A program made the translations under genes and the position numbers. 64,000 nt of DNA, from assembly GCF_018224925.1 (NCBI RefSeq), contig NZ_JAGTUF010000018.1, positions 1 to 64,000 on the forward strand, given 5' to 3'. The notes beneath the pieces were generated by a model, which saw only the letters and a program-made list of their open reading frames with translations, had not been told where the DNA came from and did no database searches. Shown here one piece after another: positions 37,341-47,977 of the stretch. This stretch comes from Magnetospirillum sulfuroxidans. GTDB lineage: Bacteria > Pseudomonadota > Alphaproteobacteria > Rhodospirillales > Magnetospirillaceae. Within the stretch, counting starts at the first letter, position 1. Every line of letters begins with the position of its first letter.

Positions 37341-38282
37341 ATGTTGGCGCAGACTATGATCCAGACGGATAACCACACTTTGGCGACGGCGCAGGCGCGA
37401 CGTTGCCTCGTCATCCACAATCCCACCGCGGGGCGGCGGCGCAAAAAGCGTCTGGCCGACGTGCTGGAGCGATTGCAGGCGCTGGGCTGCCTGGTGACCG
37501 CCGTGCAAACCACTCAACGCGGCGACGCTGAAGCCTATGCTCGGGCCGCCAGCCCGGCGGATTATGACGTGATTGTCGCCGCTGGCGGCGATGGCACCGT
37601 AAACGAAGTGGTCAACGGCATGGTTGACGGCCCCGGTGGCGTCGCCTTGGCGGTTATTCCCCTGGGTACCGCCAATGTGCTGGCGCTGGAAATCGGCCTT
37701 GATCCCAAGAATTCGGAACAGATCGCCCAAACCATCGCCGATGGCCCGGTGCACAACGTTCATCTGGGGGTGGCCAACGGCCGTCACTTCGTGCTGATGG
37801 CTGGTGCCGGCTTGGATGCCCACGTGGTCGAAGGCGTCAACATCGCGCTGAAACGCGCCACCGGCAAGCTGGCCTATGTGGTGGAAAGCGTCAAACAGGC
37901 CTTTGGCTACGACTTCCCCGAGATCACCGTTCGCGCCAATGGCGAGATTTACGAAGGCCGCATGGCGGTGGCCTGCAAGGGCCGCTATTATGGCGGCCCA
38001 TTCATCGCCGCCCCGGACGCGCGGTTGGAAAGTCCGAAGCTGGAAGTCTGCATCCTGCCTAAATCCGGCGTCGCCGGGATGATGCGCTATGGTCTGGCGC
38101 TGCCCATGAACAAATTGTCGGACCTGCCCGAAGTGATGGTCATTTCGGCTGAATCCATGGTGATCATGGGGCCGCGAGGGGCGCCGTTACAGGGGGATGG
38201 CGATATCGTCGCCCGTCTGCCGGCGGAAATAAGCATCGCCCCGCAAACGGTGCAGCTGATCGTGCCAGCCTCACCCGGTTAA
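37341..38282 (+). CDS. diacylglycerol/lipid kinase family protein
   Basis: This 313-aa protein of the DAGK catalytic/YegS family has RCLVIHNPTAGRRRKKRL (phosphate-binding start), VIVAAGGDGTVNEVVNGM (the GGDGT ATP site) and PLGTANVLALEIGLD. It should phosphorylate a lipid headgroup such as diacylglycerol or sphingosine at the membrane. The gene is alone on plus, divergent from the phosphoesterase-glycosyltransferase pair across a 164-base AT-rich gap. AAAGG precedes the ATG. It overlaps the convergent next gene by 4 bases. Confidence 0.92.
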   Translation: MLAQTMIQTDNHTLATAQARRCLVIHNPTAGRRRKKRLADVLERLQALGCLVTAVQTTQRGDAEAYARAASPADYDVIVAAGGDGTVNEVVNGMVDGPGGVALAVIPLGTANVLALEIGLDPKNSEQIAQTIADGPVHNVHLGVANGRHFVLMAGAGLDAHVVEGVNIALKRATGKLAYVVESVKQAFGYDFPEITVRANGEIYEGRMAVACKGRYYGGPFIAAPDARLESPKLEVCILPKSGVAGMMRYGLALPMNKLSDLPEVMVISAESMVIMGPRGAPLQGDGDIVARLPAEISIAPQTVQLIVPASPG

Positions 38283-38701
38283 TCTGGAATCCAGGTCAGG
38301 GTCGCGCCGCCTTCGCACAATTCGCTCAGTTTTGCCGCTGACAATCGTGTCGGCAGGGCGCCGTTGACGATGACCGTGCCGATCTTGGCCAGCCGCCAGC
38401 CGACCTTGACGCATTGACGGGCAGGAACATCACTGGCGATGACGTTGATCCGCCCATTTCCTTGAATCGTGCGCAACGAACCGCCAAGGGCGTGAAACGC
38501 CGGCGGATTGCCGCCGGCGGCGGCCGCCTGCATCTGGCTCAGCAACATGTCGGCGGGATCGGCGGCATCGTCGCCGCCGCTCAGCAACATCCACGCCGCC
38601 ACGCCGCCGCCCACGGCCATGACGGCAAGGCCAGCGGAAAGCCAAGCCGGGTGTGGCTTGGGTGGGTGCGCGTGCGCAGGGTGTAGTGTTTTGGTCGTCA
38701 T
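38279..38701 (-). CDS. membrane-anchored protein of unknown function
   Basis: This 140-aa protein has a Pro/His-rich cytosolic N-terminus, one membrane helix (WLSAGLAVMAVGGGVAAWMLL, residues ~20-40) and an external domain with two cysteines (ARQCVKVGW and LSELCEGGATLTW). The external part recalls pseudopilin or pilin-like globular domains, but similarity is too weak to name it. It lies between the lipid kinase and mutL and shares an operon with neither. Confidence 0.7.
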   Translation of the reverse strand: MTTKTLHPAHAHPPKPHPAWLSAGLAVMAVGGGVAAWMLLSGGDDAADPADMLLSQMQAAAAGGNPPAFHALGGSLRTIQGNGRINVIASDVPARQCVKVGWRLAKIGTVIVNGALPTRLSAAKLSELCEGGATLTWIPD

Positions 38702-38791
38702 GGGAGCCTCGCCTGCCCATCCCTGTGCATATCTTGAAATAGATGGAGTGAAGAAGTGGTGAATTCAAGCGGGCCGGGTTAAGATTCAGCC

Positions 38792-40603
38792 ATGCCCATA
38801 CGTTTGCTTCCCCCCACCCTGGTTAATCAGATTGCCGCCGGCGAGGTGGTCGAGCGTCCGGCCTCGGCCATCAAGGAATTGGTGGAAAACGCCCTTGACG
38901 CCGGCGCCAGCCGCATCGACGTGGTGGTCGCCGAAGGCGGCCAAGCCCTGATCAGCGTCAGCGATGACGGTTGCGGCATGGCCCCGGATCAGTTGGAGCT
39001 GGCGGTGGAGCGTCACGCCACCTCGAAATTGCCGGATGACGATCTGGTGCATATCCGCCATCTGGGCTTTCGCGGCGAAGCGTTGCCGTCCATCGGCTCG
39101 GTGGCGCGGCTGACCATCACCTCACGGCCGCAAGGGGCGGAATCGGCGTGGGCGCTGTCGGTGGAAGGCGGGGCTAAGGGGCGGCCGGTGCCGGCGGCGC
39201 ATCCGCCGGGAACGCGGGTCGAGGTCCGCGACCTGTTCTTCGCCACCCCGGCGCGGCTGAAATTCCTCAAAGCGCCGCGGACCGAATTGGCCCATGCGGT
39301 GGATGTGCTTGAGCGCCTGGCCATGGCCCACCCGCAGGTGGCGTTTTCGCTGAGTGACGGCGCCCGCTCGGTCCTGAAGCTCAGCGGTCAGCGCGGCGAT
39401 GCGGCGGGCGCTTTGCTTGCCCGCCTGGGGGCCATCATCGGCCGCGATTTCCAAGACAATGCCGTCGCCTTGGACGCCGAACGCGAAGGGATCCGGCTGA
39501 CCGGCTGGGCCGGTTTGCCCACCTTCAACAAGGGAACCAGCGCCTATCAATACCTGTTCGTCAACGGCCGGCCGGTAAAAGACCGATTGGTCATCGGCGC
39601 CGTGCGGGGGGCCTATCAGGATGTCCTGTCCCATGACCGCCACCCGGCGGTGGCCTTGTTTGTCGATTTGCCCGCCGACAGCGTCGATGTAAACGTTCAT
39701 CCCGCCAAATCCGAAGTCCGTTTCCGCGAGGCTGGGTTGGTGCGGGGTCTGATTGTTTCGGCCATACGCCACGCCTTGGCGGCGGCGGGGCACCGGACCG
39801 CCTCGACCGTCAGCGACGCCGCCTTGGGGGCTTTGGGCGCGGCGGCGGCACCGCGTCCAGGCTTTTCCTATCAGTGGCAGCCGTCTTCCCGTCCCAGCCA
39901 CGGCCAGATCTGGCAGGCCGTCGCGGCGCAGGCCCCGCTGGGGCTGTCCGAAGCGCTGCCCGGCCTGCATATGCCGCCAGCGGCGCCACATTCCGAGACG
40001 CCAGTCGATCCCCAGGCCTTGGATTTTCCACTGGGGGCGGCGCGGGCACAATTGCACGACACCTATATCGTTGCTGAAACCCGCACCGGCCTGGTCATTG
40101 TCGATCAGCACGCGGCGCATGAACGATTGGTGCTGGAACGCATGCGCGCAGCCCTGGCCGAAGGACGCGTCAAGACCCAGGCCTTGCTGCTGCCGGAAGT
40201 GATCGAACTGGGCGAGGCCGGCGCCACTCGGGTGGCGGAAGCCGCGCCGCTTCTGGCCGAATTGGGGCTGGTGGTGGAAGGCTTTGGTCCCGGCGCGGTG
40301 GTGGTGCGCGAAACCCCGGCTCTTTTGGGCGAGTGCGACGTCCAATCCATGATCCGCGATTTGGCCGACGATTTGGCCGAATGGGGCGAGGCGCTGAAGC
40401 TGAAGGAAAAGCTGGTGGATGTCTGCGCCACCCTGGCCTGTCATGGCTCGGTGCGGGCGGGACGGCGGCTCTCGGCGCCCGAGATGAATGCGCTGTTGCG
40501 GCAGATGGAGGCAACGCCGCTGTCAGGTCAGTGCAATCACGGTCGTCCCACGCATGTGAGCTTGGGATTGGCCGATATCGAGAAGCTGTTCGGTCGGCGG
40601 TAA
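38792..40603 (+). CDS. mutL: DNA mismatch repair protein MutL
   Basis: MutL couples MutS recognition to strand incision. The 603-aa chain begins with [20 protein letters not shown] and has GHKL ATPase motifs [10 protein letters not shown] and DDGCGM plus [10 protein letters not shown]. The C-terminal dimer domain has the metal-dependent endonuclease motif in [15 protein letters not shown] (DQHAx2Ex4E), so it should be a nicking MutL, as expected in a bacterium without MutH. Zinc-site-like [10 protein letters not shown] and QCNHGRPT follow. Confidence 0.97.
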   Translation: MPIRLLPPTLVNQIAAGEVVERPASAIKELVENALDAGASRIDVVVAEGGQALISVSDDGCGMAPDQLELAVERHATSKLPDDDLVHIRHLGFRGEALPSIGSVARLTITSRPQGAESAWALSVEGGAKGRPVPAAHPPGTRVEVRDLFFATPARLKFLKAPRTELAHAVDVLERLAMAHPQVAFSLSDGARSVLKLSGQRGDAAGALLARLGAIIGRDFQDNAVALDAEREGIRLTGWAGLPTFNKGTSAYQYLFVNGRPVKDRLVIGAVRGAYQDVLSHDRHPAVALFVDLPADSVDVNVHPAKSEVRFREAGLVRGLIVSAIRHALAAAGHRTASTVSDAALGALGAAAAPRPGFSYQWQPSSRPSHGQIWQAVAAQAPLGLSEALPGLHMPPAAPHSETPVDPQALDFPLGAARAQLHDTYIVAETRTGLVIVDQHAAHERLVLERMRAALAEGRVKTQALLLPEVIELGEAGATRVAEAAPLLAELGLVVEGFGPGAVVVRETPALLGECDVQSMIRDLADDLAEWGEALKLKEKLVDVCATLACHGSVRAGRRLSAPEMNALLRQMEATPLSGQCNHGRPTHVSLGLADIEKLFGRR

Positions 40604-40655
40604 CTGGGGCAGAGGCAAACTCTGCTCGGCAGGATATGCGGCAGGAACCCGGCGC

Positions 40656-40685
40656 AAAAAGACCGCCCGGCACAAGCCGGGCGGT
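40656..40685 (-). terminator. recA intrinsic terminator
   Basis: On the minus strand ACCGCCCGGC-TTGT-GCCGGGCGGT forms a perfect 10-bp stem (40685-40662), followed by CTTTTTG. It lies about 54 bases past the recA stop. Confidence 0.9.
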
Positions 40686-40738
40686 AAGGCAAGATCGTCA
40701 GCGCGGACCAACGACCGGATCGGTTTCAAGGCAAGGTG

Positions 40739-41815
<1,077 letters not shown>

Positions 41816-41909
41816 TGGCGGCCCCCTTGGTTTATCCCGCTTGGCGGGGTGATGCAATCAGCTTCCTGCATTCCAAGGTACACGGTTGCAATGAGAACGC
41901 AACAGGAAT

Positions 41910-41929
41910 GTTCGCTTTTGTTCTTGTTC
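41910..41929 (-). promoter_or_regulatory. candidate LexA operator of recA
   Basis: On the plus strand, GTTC occurs at 41910, 41920 and 41926. Alphaproteobacterial SOS boxes are direct repeats GTTC-N7-GTTC; the first two here are spaced by 6. The location, about 95-115 bases before the recA start, suits an SOS operator, but the spacing is one base off. Confidence 0.35.
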
Positions 41930-41969
41930 TATACCTTTTTCGTGCGCGGCCGCTGTGCGCCGCTTTCGC

Positions 41970-44363
41970 TCACGCCGGGGTGCTCATCACCTGTTTGACC
42001 GTTTCGGCCAATTGTTTGAGCGAGAAAGGCTTGGGCAGGAAGTGGATGCCGGCATCGGGGTCGATGCCGTTCCGCGCGACGTCCTCGGAATAGCCGGAAA
42101 TCAGGATCAACCGGATAGTGGGGCGTTCCATCCGGACCAACTTGGCCAAGGTCACCCCATCCATGCCGGGCATGACCACGTCAGAGATCAAGACGTCGAT
42201 GCCCTGTTCCGATCGCAGCACGGCCAATGCCTGTTCGCCGGAACGGGCCTCGATCACCTTGTACCCCTTGTTCTTCAATGCCCTGGTCCCGAACATGCGG
42301 ACTGCATCTTCGTCTTCGACCAGCAAGATGGTCCCCGATCCGGTCAGATCGGCGGAATCGCTGGCGGCGGCGATTTTTTTCGGCTCCTGCGCCGGGTCCG
42401 CTTCGAAGCGTGGCAGATAGATGGCGAAGGTGGCGCCCTGGCCCAGCTCGCTGTCGACGACGATGAAGCCATCGGTCTGGCGGACGATGCCATAGACGGT
42501 GGACAGGCCCAGGCCGGTGCCGGCCCCGACTTCCTTGGTGGAAAAGAACGGCTCGAAGATGCGGCTGAGATTGTCGCGGGCGATGCCGGTCCCGCTATCG
42601 CTGACTTCGATCAGCACGTATTGGCCGGCGGGCATCAGCTCGGGGCCGCGTTGCACCGGCTGATCGACGGTGATGGTATTGGTGCGAATGGTCAGCACGC
42701 CGCCGCCGGGCATGGCGTCGCGGGCGTTGACCGCCAGATTAATGATGACTTGGTCGAACTGGCCGGGATCGACGCGCACCAAACCCAACTGGCGGCCATG
42801 GACCAGCTTGAGGTCGATGGTTTCGCCCAGCAGACGACGCAGCAAGGTGGATAATTCAGCCAGGGCGTCGGTGACGTTGAGCAGGCGCGGCTGCAAGGCT
42901 TGGCGACGGGAAAAAGCCAGCAATTGGCGGACCAGACTGGCGGCGCGGTTGGCGTTTTGGCGGACCTGCATGATGTCGGCGAAACTGGGGTCGCCGGCGC
43001 CGTGACGTTGCAGCAGCAGATCGCAAAAGCCGATCATCGCGGTCAGAAGATTGTTGAAATCATGGGCGACGCCGCCGGCCAACTGGCCCATGGCCTGCAT
43101 TTTCTGCGACTGAGCGAACTGGACTTCCAGGTTGCGTTGCTCGGTGGCGTCGATGAAATGGACGATCAGACCGGAAATGGCCCCGTCTTCATGGGTGGGG
43201 CTGACGAATAATTGGGCGATCAGGTCGCGCCGGCCTTTCAGCCGGACGTCGAGATGGGCGCCGGGCAGGGATCCGGACAGCACCCGGTTCAATTGCTCGG
43301 CGGCTAAACCTTGCTGCTCGGCGGCGATATAATCGGCCAGGGCGCGGCCAATCATGCCGTCATGGTCGATGCCCATCATGGCTTGCAAAGCCAGATTGCA
43401 GGCGCCAATGGTGCCGTCGGGGTCGATCAGGGCGATGCCGACGGGGGCGTCGTCGAACAGCCAGCGGAAGCGGCGTTCGGCGGTTCGCATGGCCCGTTCC
43501 CATTGATGTTCCGGCACCATGTCGCGCACCACCACCGAACGGGTGCGGATTTCGCCGCCTTCGTCGAACACCGAATGGGCCAGCATGGCCTGGAACACCT
43601 CGCCGCCGCGCCCCATCAGCCGCAATTCCACCCGTTCCGCTTCCGGATCGGGGGTCAGTCCCAGCACGTCTTCAAGGGAATGGCCGATCAATTCCGATGG
43701 CGTGCCGCCCAGCCATTCGGCCAGGCGGTGATTGGCGGTGCGAATGATGCCGTCGGAATCGGCGCAATAGACGCCGATGGGCAGGAAATCAATGAAATCG
43801 GCCAGCCATTCGTTTTCCCGGCGCAATGTTTCCTCGATGGCGCGGCGGGCGGAAACATCCTCGACAAACCAGACCACGGCGGTTCGGCTGGCAGGGCGAA
43901 CTTCCATGGCGAACCATTCGCGGCCGCCATCGGCGGTGGTCAGGGAAATCTCGGCCTTGCGGGGGGCGCCGACCATGGCGGCGGCTTCCAGTCGTTCCAG
44001 ATCGCCCAAGGCGCGGTCATCGCCGGCGGCGCGCTCCATCAACGGCGCCAACGGCGCCGTTGCCGGTCCCAGCAGGCGGCGGCCCAGCGAATTGCGGTAA
44101 AGTTCGCCGCCGGTGCTGGTGGTGATCAGGCACGCCCGGAGTTCGGATTCCAGCGCGGCGGCCAAAATGGTGGCTTGGCCGGCGGCGGCGTGGTCGTTAA
44201 TCCCGCGCCGGACCAGGGCAAAGGTGGCGGTCAAGGCGACGGCGGCGGCTCCGATCATGGCCAAGACCAGATCGCCGGTATCGAGAATTGCCATCCCCGT
44301 CAAGGCGATCACCGCCGCCCCCAGGGTCCAGGGCAGCGGGTTCAGCCGCCAATCAGTTCGCAA
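41970..44363 (-). CDS. cckA: hybrid histidine kinase CckA
   Basis: CckA feeds phosphate through ChpT to the cell-cycle and motility regulator CtrA. This 797-aa chain has two N-terminal membrane helices, three PAS-type domains (residues ~60-400) and the HisKA box AMGQLAGGVAHDFNNLLTAM. The HATPase follows (NLAVNARDAMPGGGVL, DSGTGIARDNLSRIFEPFFS, GLGLSTVYGIVRQ). The C-terminal receiver has ILLVEDEDAVR and VLISDVVMPGMDG. The DFNNLLTAM H-box and order are characteristic of CckA. It overlaps flhB by 11 bases, placing the regulator at the end of a flagellar operon. Confidence 0.92.
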   Translation of the reverse strand: MRTDWRLNPLPWTLGAAVIALTGMAILDTGDLVLAMIGAAAVALTATFALVRRGINDHAAAGQATILAAALESELRACLITTSTGGELYRNSLGRRLLGPATAPLAPLMERAAGDDRALGDLERLEAAAMVGAPRKAEISLTTADGGREWFAMEVRPASRTAVVWFVEDVSARRAIEETLRRENEWLADFIDFLPIGVYCADSDGIIRTANHRLAEWLGGTPSELIGHSLEDVLGLTPDPEAERVELRLMGRGGEVFQAMLAHSVFDEGGEIRTRSVVVRDMVPEHQWERAMRTAERRFRWLFDDAPVGIALIDPDGTIGACNLALQAMMGIDHDGMIGRALADYIAAEQQGLAAEQLNRVLSGSLPGAHLDVRLKGRRDLIAQLFVSPTHEDGAISGLIVHFIDATEQRNLEVQFAQSQKMQAMGQLAGGVAHDFNNLLTAMIGFCDLLLQRHGAGDPSFADIMQVRQNANRAASLVRQLLAFSRRQALQPRLLNVTDALAELSTLLRRLLGETIDLKLVHGRQLGLVRVDPGQFDQVIINLAVNARDAMPGGGVLTIRTNTITVDQPVQRGPELMPAGQYVLIEVSDSGTGIARDNLSRIFEPFFSTKEVGAGTGLGLSTVYGIVRQTDGFIVVDSELGQGATFAIYLPRFEADPAQEPKKIAAASDSADLTGSGTILLVEDEDAVRMFGTRALKNKGYKVIEARSGEQALAVLRSEQGIDVLISDVVMPGMDGVTLAKLVRMERPTIRLILISGYSEDVARNGIDPDAGIHFLPKPFSLKQLAETVKQVMSTPA

Positions 44364-45423
44364 TCTTGCCTTTCAACCGCATGACATAGCCGATGATTTC
44401 GGCCACCGCTTTGTAATGTTCGGGCGGAATTTCCTGGTCCAGTTCGACGGCGGCGTAAAGGGCGCGGGCCACCGGTGGGTTTTCGACGATGGGAACATTG
44501 TGCTCGGTGCCCAGATCGCGAATACGCTTGGCGACCAAATCTGCGCCCTTGGCCACCAGGACCGGCGCGCTCATGGCGTCGATGTCGTATTTCAACGCCA
44601 CGGCGTAATGGGTGGGGTTGGTGATGATCACGTCGGCGCGCGGCACCGCCGCCATCATGCGCTTGCGGGCACGCTGCATCCGCAGCGACTTGATCTTGGC
44701 CTTGACCTGGGGGTCGCCTTCTTGCTGCTTGTGCTCGTCCTTGACCTCTTGCTTGGTCATTTTCATTTTTTCCATCCAGCGCCAATACTGGAAGGCGAAA
44801 TCGGCGGCAGCCAATACGGTCACCATCATCAGGGTGACCAGGATCATCCAATAGACCTTGTTCGAGATGTATTCCAAAATGGCCATCAGATCCAAGGTGG
44901 CCAGATTCTGAAAATCGGCGATGCTGCCCCAAAATATCCAGCCCAGCAATCCGCCCAAAACCGACAGTTTGATGATCTGCTTGGCCAGTTCCATCAACTG
45001 GTTGGCCGAGAAGATGCGCTTGAACCCCTGTAGCGGGCTGAGCTTGGTAAAGTCGGGGACCAGCTTTTTCGGCACCCACATGAACCCCTTGGTCTGGGCG
45101 ACCGAGCCCAGGATGCCCAGGGTGATCACCAGGGCAAAGGGGGCGGCCATGGCGACGAAGACGCCCAGGGCCAAATGCAGCATCAACTCGCTCAGGCCGT
45201 CATGGCCGATCTGGATGGCGTGCGGTTGTTCAATAAAGGGGGAGAGGGTCGCCTTGATCTGGGAAGCCATGCCTGGCGCCAGAATGCCGATCATGATGGT
45301 GGCCAGCACCAGCGACATCAGCGCCTTGACTTCCATGGTCTGGGGCATGTTGCCCTCTTTACGGGCCTCCCCCAGTCGTTTGCCTGTTGGGTCTTCGGTT
45401 TTGTCGTCGGAATCTTCGGCCAT
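44353..45423 (-). CDS. flhB: flagellar export switch protein FlhB
   Basis: FlhB is the membrane gate that changes export specificity from rod/hook to filament substrates. The 356-aa chain starts MAEDSDDKTEDPTGKRLGEA and has four membrane helices. The autocleavage site NPTH is at residues 269-272 (VIITNPTHYAVALKYD), followed by PVLVAKGADLVAKRIRDL. It lies 4 bases after fliR. A second, short protein resembling only its C-terminal domain is encoded at 48043-48402. Confidence 0.97.
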   Translation of the reverse strand: MAEDSDDKTEDPTGKRLGEARKEGNMPQTMEVKALMSLVLATIMIGILAPGMASQIKATLSPFIEQPHAIQIGHDGLSELMLHLALGVFVAMAAPFALVITLGILGSVAQTKGFMWVPKKLVPDFTKLSPLQGFKRIFSANQLMELAKQIIKLSVLGGLLGWIFWGSIADFQNLATLDLMAILEYISNKVYWMILVTLMMVTVLAAADFAFQYWRWMEKMKMTKQEVKDEHKQQEGDPQVKAKIKSLRMQRARKRMMAAVPRADVIITNPTHYAVALKYDIDAMSAPVLVAKGADLVAKRIRDLGTEHNVPIVENPPVARALYAAVELDQEIPPEHYKAVAEIIGYVMRLKGKIAN

Positions 45424-45427
45424 GGCC

Positions 45428-46192
45428 CTACCTCGGCGTCAGGAACGGCATCAATCCGTCCTCGAACCAGCGTAGGAACAGCATGATGATGAGCGGCAGC
45501 GCCACCATCATCATCCACAAGCCGGCCAGCACCTGCAAGGGCAGGGCGATGAAGAACACCTGAATTTGCGGCGACAGGCGCGACATCAGGCCCAGCGCCA
45601 CGTTGTAGATCATGCCGAACGCCAAAAGCGGCGCGGCCAGTTGCAGGGCGAAACCGATGCTGGCCGACAGTAGCTTGCCCAGGGTTTCGGCGAAATCCCC
45701 CAGCGGCAATGGTTGGCCGGGGATCAAGACGGCATAGGAATCGGCGATCGCCCGCAGCATCAGATGGTGCAGGTCGGTGGCGAAGATGGCGATCAAGGCG
45801 GTGTTGGTGAACAAGGCGGTCAGGGTCGAGCTTTGCTGTTCGGCCACCGCGTCAAAGGAAAAGGCGTTGGTCAGCCCGACCTGAAAGCCGATGAAGGTGC
45901 CGGCCACATGCAAGGTGCTCATCAACGCCTGGGTCAGGATGCCAAGGTAAAAGCCGATCATCGCCTCGGATCCGATCAGCAGGATCAGGTTGCTCAGGCG
46001 GGTGGGGAGCGGCGGCAGCGTGGTGCCAATGACCGGCAGCAGCACCAGGGAAATCGCCAATCCGAAAATCAGGCGAATGCGGCTGGATACCAAGTGGCCG
46101 CCCATTCCGGGCATGATCATCAGGGCCGCGCCGATGCGGGTGAAAATCAGGAAAAAGCGATAGATATCCAGCGTCAGGATTTCGTTTAGCAC
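45428..46192 (-). CDS. fliR: flagellar export gate protein FliR
   Basis: FliR is part of the FliPQR export pore. The 254-aa protein has six or so membrane helices and typical motifs FFLIFTRIGAALMIMPG, GSEAMIGFYLGILTQ, GFQVGLTNAFSFD and APLLAFGMIYNVALGLMSRL. It is located between fliQ and flhB in the usual Q-R-B order. Confidence 0.96.
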   Translation of the reverse strand: MLNEILTLDIYRFFLIFTRIGAALMIMPGMGGHLVSSRIRLIFGLAISLVLLPVIGTTLPPLPTRLSNLILLIGSEAMIGFYLGILTQALMSTLHVAGTFIGFQVGLTNAFSFDAVAEQQSSTLTALFTNTALIAIFATDLHHLMLRAIADSYAVLIPGQPLPLGDFAETLGKLLSASIGFALQLAAPLLAFGMIYNVALGLMSRLSPQIQVFFIALPLQVLAGLWMMMVALPLIIMLFLRWFEDGLMPFLTPR

Positions 46193-46217
46193 GACGCCCC
46201 GCCTTCGGCCGCCGGGC

Positions 46218-46487
46218 TCATCCGCCGCCTGTGATGATGCGGTCCAGCATGGCCTTCCAGAAATCGGTCATTTGCCCCAGCATGAAGGGCAGGAACAAGA
46301 TGATCGACCCGAACACCAACACGACCTTGGGCACGAAGGTCAGGGTCATTTCCTGAATTTGGGTAACGGTCTGCAAGATGGAAATGATCAAGCCGACGGC
46401 CAAGCCGGTCAAGAGCGGCGGCGCCGCCACCATGATCATGGTGGAAATGCCATCGCGGGCAATATCGATCAGCTCGGCTTCGGTCAT
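46218..46487 (-). CDS. fliQ: flagellar export gate protein FliQ
   Basis: This is an 89-aa protein with two membrane helices: MTEAELIDIARDGISTMIMV at the start, then LTGLAVGLIISILQTVTQIQ and the QEMTLTFVPKVV loop that defines FliQ. It forms the outer part of the FliPQR pore. The 48-bp tandem repeats separate it from fliE upstream. It ends 25 bases before fliR. Confidence 0.96.
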   Translation of the reverse strand: MTEAELIDIARDGISTMIMVAAPPLLTGLAVGLIISILQTVTQIQEMTLTFVPKVVLVFGSIILFLPFMLGQMTDFWKAMLDRIITGGG

Positions 46488-46496
46488 GATGTTTGT

Positions 46497-46688
46497 GCCC
46501 GTAGCGCGCCCGTGCCGGGCGGCTCAGACGCCGCTCGGGGTTTTGCCCGTGGCGCGCCCGTGCCGGGCGGCTCAGACGCCGCTCGGGCTTTTGCCCGTGG
46601 CACGCCCGTGCCGGGCGGCTCAGACGCCGCTCGGGGTTTTGCCCGTGGCACGCCCGTGCCGGGCGGCTCAAACGCCGCTCGGGCTTGG
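46497..46688. repeat. four tandem 48-bp repeats between fliE and fliQ
   Basis: Copies run 46497-46544, 46545-46592, 46593-46640 and 46641-46688, with few differences (for example GGGGTTTT or GGGCTTTT at the ends). Each carries CGCCCG-TGC-CGGGCG and GCGGC-TCAGAC-GCCGC hairpins. As 48 is a multiple of three, long repeat-coded open frames appear on both strands. The block lies just upstream of fliQ, inside the operon. A related single unit occurs at 4728-4795. Confidence 0.9.
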
Positions 46689-46720
46689 GGGCGCGGGGGC
46701 AGGTTTCGCATCAACATGCC

Positions 46721-47041
46721 TCAGATGGGCATGCGCAGGATTTCATTATAGGCGTTGATCACCTTGTCGCGCACGGTGACCACGGTTTCCAGGGTCAGTT
46801 CGGCGTTGTTGACGGCGGCGACCACTTCGCGGATGTCGGCCTTGCCGGCGATGGCGGCGGCGGATTGCTGCTCGGCCTCTTTAAGGGCGCCAACCGACAT
46901 CTTGGCGGCATCCTTGAGCACGCTGGCGAAATCGCTGCCGGGAACCGGGGCGGGCGTGTCGCGTGCTTCCATGCCCTCGGCGGCCGAAGGCAGCTTGGCG
47001 AAGGCGGCATAGGCGTTGACGGCGTCGGCGATACGGGTCAT
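46721..47041 (-). CDS. fliE: flagellar hook-basal body protein FliE
   Basis: FliE links the MS ring to the rod and is the first substrate of the export gate. The 106-aa protein has the family pattern FASVLKDAAKMSVGALKEAE, IREVVAAVNNAELTLETVVT and ends VRDKVINAYNEILRMPI. It follows flgC by 23 bases. Confidence 0.95.
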   Translation of the reverse strand: MTRIADAVNAYAAFAKLPSAAEGMEARDTPAPVPGSDFASVLKDAAKMSVGALKEAEQQSAAAIAGKADIREVVAAVNNAELTLETVVTVRDKVINAYNEILRMPI

Positions 47042-47064
47042 GGCGGCAAATCCTTAAACGTCGC

Positions 47065-47478
47065 TTACGGGCGCAGCATTTCGACGGTACGCGACAGCAG
47101 CTGTTTGGACGAGTTTATCACATTCAGGTTGGCTTCATAACTGCGCTGAGCCTCGCGCATGTCCATCATCTCGATCAACGGATTAACGTTGGGGGCCAGC
47201 ACATAGCCATCGCGGTCGGCGGCGGGGTGCTTGGGGTCATAGCGGCGCTGGAATTCGGAAGCGTCGGGGCGGACCTTGTCGACCTTGACGCCGGTATAGC
47301 CGTTGGCGCGGTCCAGTTCGCTTTTGAACGAGATCACCTTGCGCTTATAGGGGGTGCCGTCCGGGGTGCGGGCGAGGGAATCGGCGTTGGCCAGATTCTC
47401 CGAGATGACCCGCAATCGCTCGGATTGCGCTTTCATGCCGGAGATGGCGATCTTCGAGGATTTTTGCAGTTCGTCCAT
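47065..47478 (-). CDS. flgC: flagellar proximal rod protein FlgC
   Basis: FlgC is a rod subunit of 137 aa. The N-terminus SGMKAQSERLRVISENLANA and the C-terminus MREAQRSYEANLNVINSSKQ are the rod-protein signatures. VLAPNVNPLIEMMDM precedes the latter. It is the second gene of the flgB-flgC-fliE cluster. Confidence 0.96.
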   Translation of the reverse strand: MDELQKSSKIAISGMKAQSERLRVISENLANADSLARTPDGTPYKRKVISFKSELDRANGYTGVKVDKVRPDASEFQRRYDPKHPAADRDGYVLAPNVNPLIEMMDMREAQRSYEANLNVINSSKQLLSRTVEMLRP

Positions 47479-47493
47479 GATCGTCTTTCCGGC

Positions 47494-47892
47494 TTAGATG
47501 CCCTTGCCCAGGGCGGTCTTGAGCATTTTGAACTGACGCTGGAACAAGGCGGCGGCGGTTTCGTAGGCGGTTTTCGCCTCACCAACCTTGGCCATCTGTT
47601 CCTCCAGCACCACGGCGTTGCCATCGGGCGACGATTCAAAGGTCTTCTTGGTGTCCACCACCCGCTGCTCGTCGTGATATTCCGGCACGATGTGACCGCT
47701 GTTGGTGGATTTTACCTGAACCAAGGGGACGCTTTGATTGAGCACGTCCTTGAAGTCAAAGGCCTTGAGGTCCTGGGGAATGTATTTTGGCGTGTTGGCG
47801 TTGGCGATGTTTTCCGACAGCACTTCCTGCCGCCGGGCAACCCAATCCATGCGGCTTTGCGCCAAATTAACCAAAGTCAGTTTGTCATACAT
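47494..47892 (-). CDS. flgB: flagellar proximal rod protein FlgB
   Basis: This is a 132-aa rod subunit with MDWVARRQEVLSENIANANT near residue 15 and a C-terminal helix region MAKVGEAKTAYETAAALFQR. It is the first gene of flgB-flgC-fliE-fliQ-fliR-flhB-cckA, 86 bases from the CtrA box in the divergent promoter region. Confidence 0.94.
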   Translation of the reverse strand: MYDKLTLVNLAQSRMDWVARRQEVLSENIANANTPKYIPQDLKAFDFKDVLNQSVPLVQVKSTNSGHIVPEYHDEQRVVDTKKTFESSPDGNAVVLEEQMAKVGEAKTAYETAAALFQRQFKMLKTALGKGI

Positions 47893-47977
47893 GACCCGGA
47901 CCTCTTGTCCTTATACCGTCGCCGAGTATGAATCGGGCGGCTTTAAGAAACGGTGAATCGATTCGGGTTCGGCCGGT

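Noticed and set aside
46186-46671. Repeat-coded frames on both strands across the 48-bp array
   Set aside because: A 48-base period keeps any frame open. The 16-residue repeats (RPARACHGQNPERRL-like) lack an RBS and conserved features.
46497-46688. Possible CRISPR array
   Set aside because: The units are contiguous with no unique spacers, and no cas gene is near.
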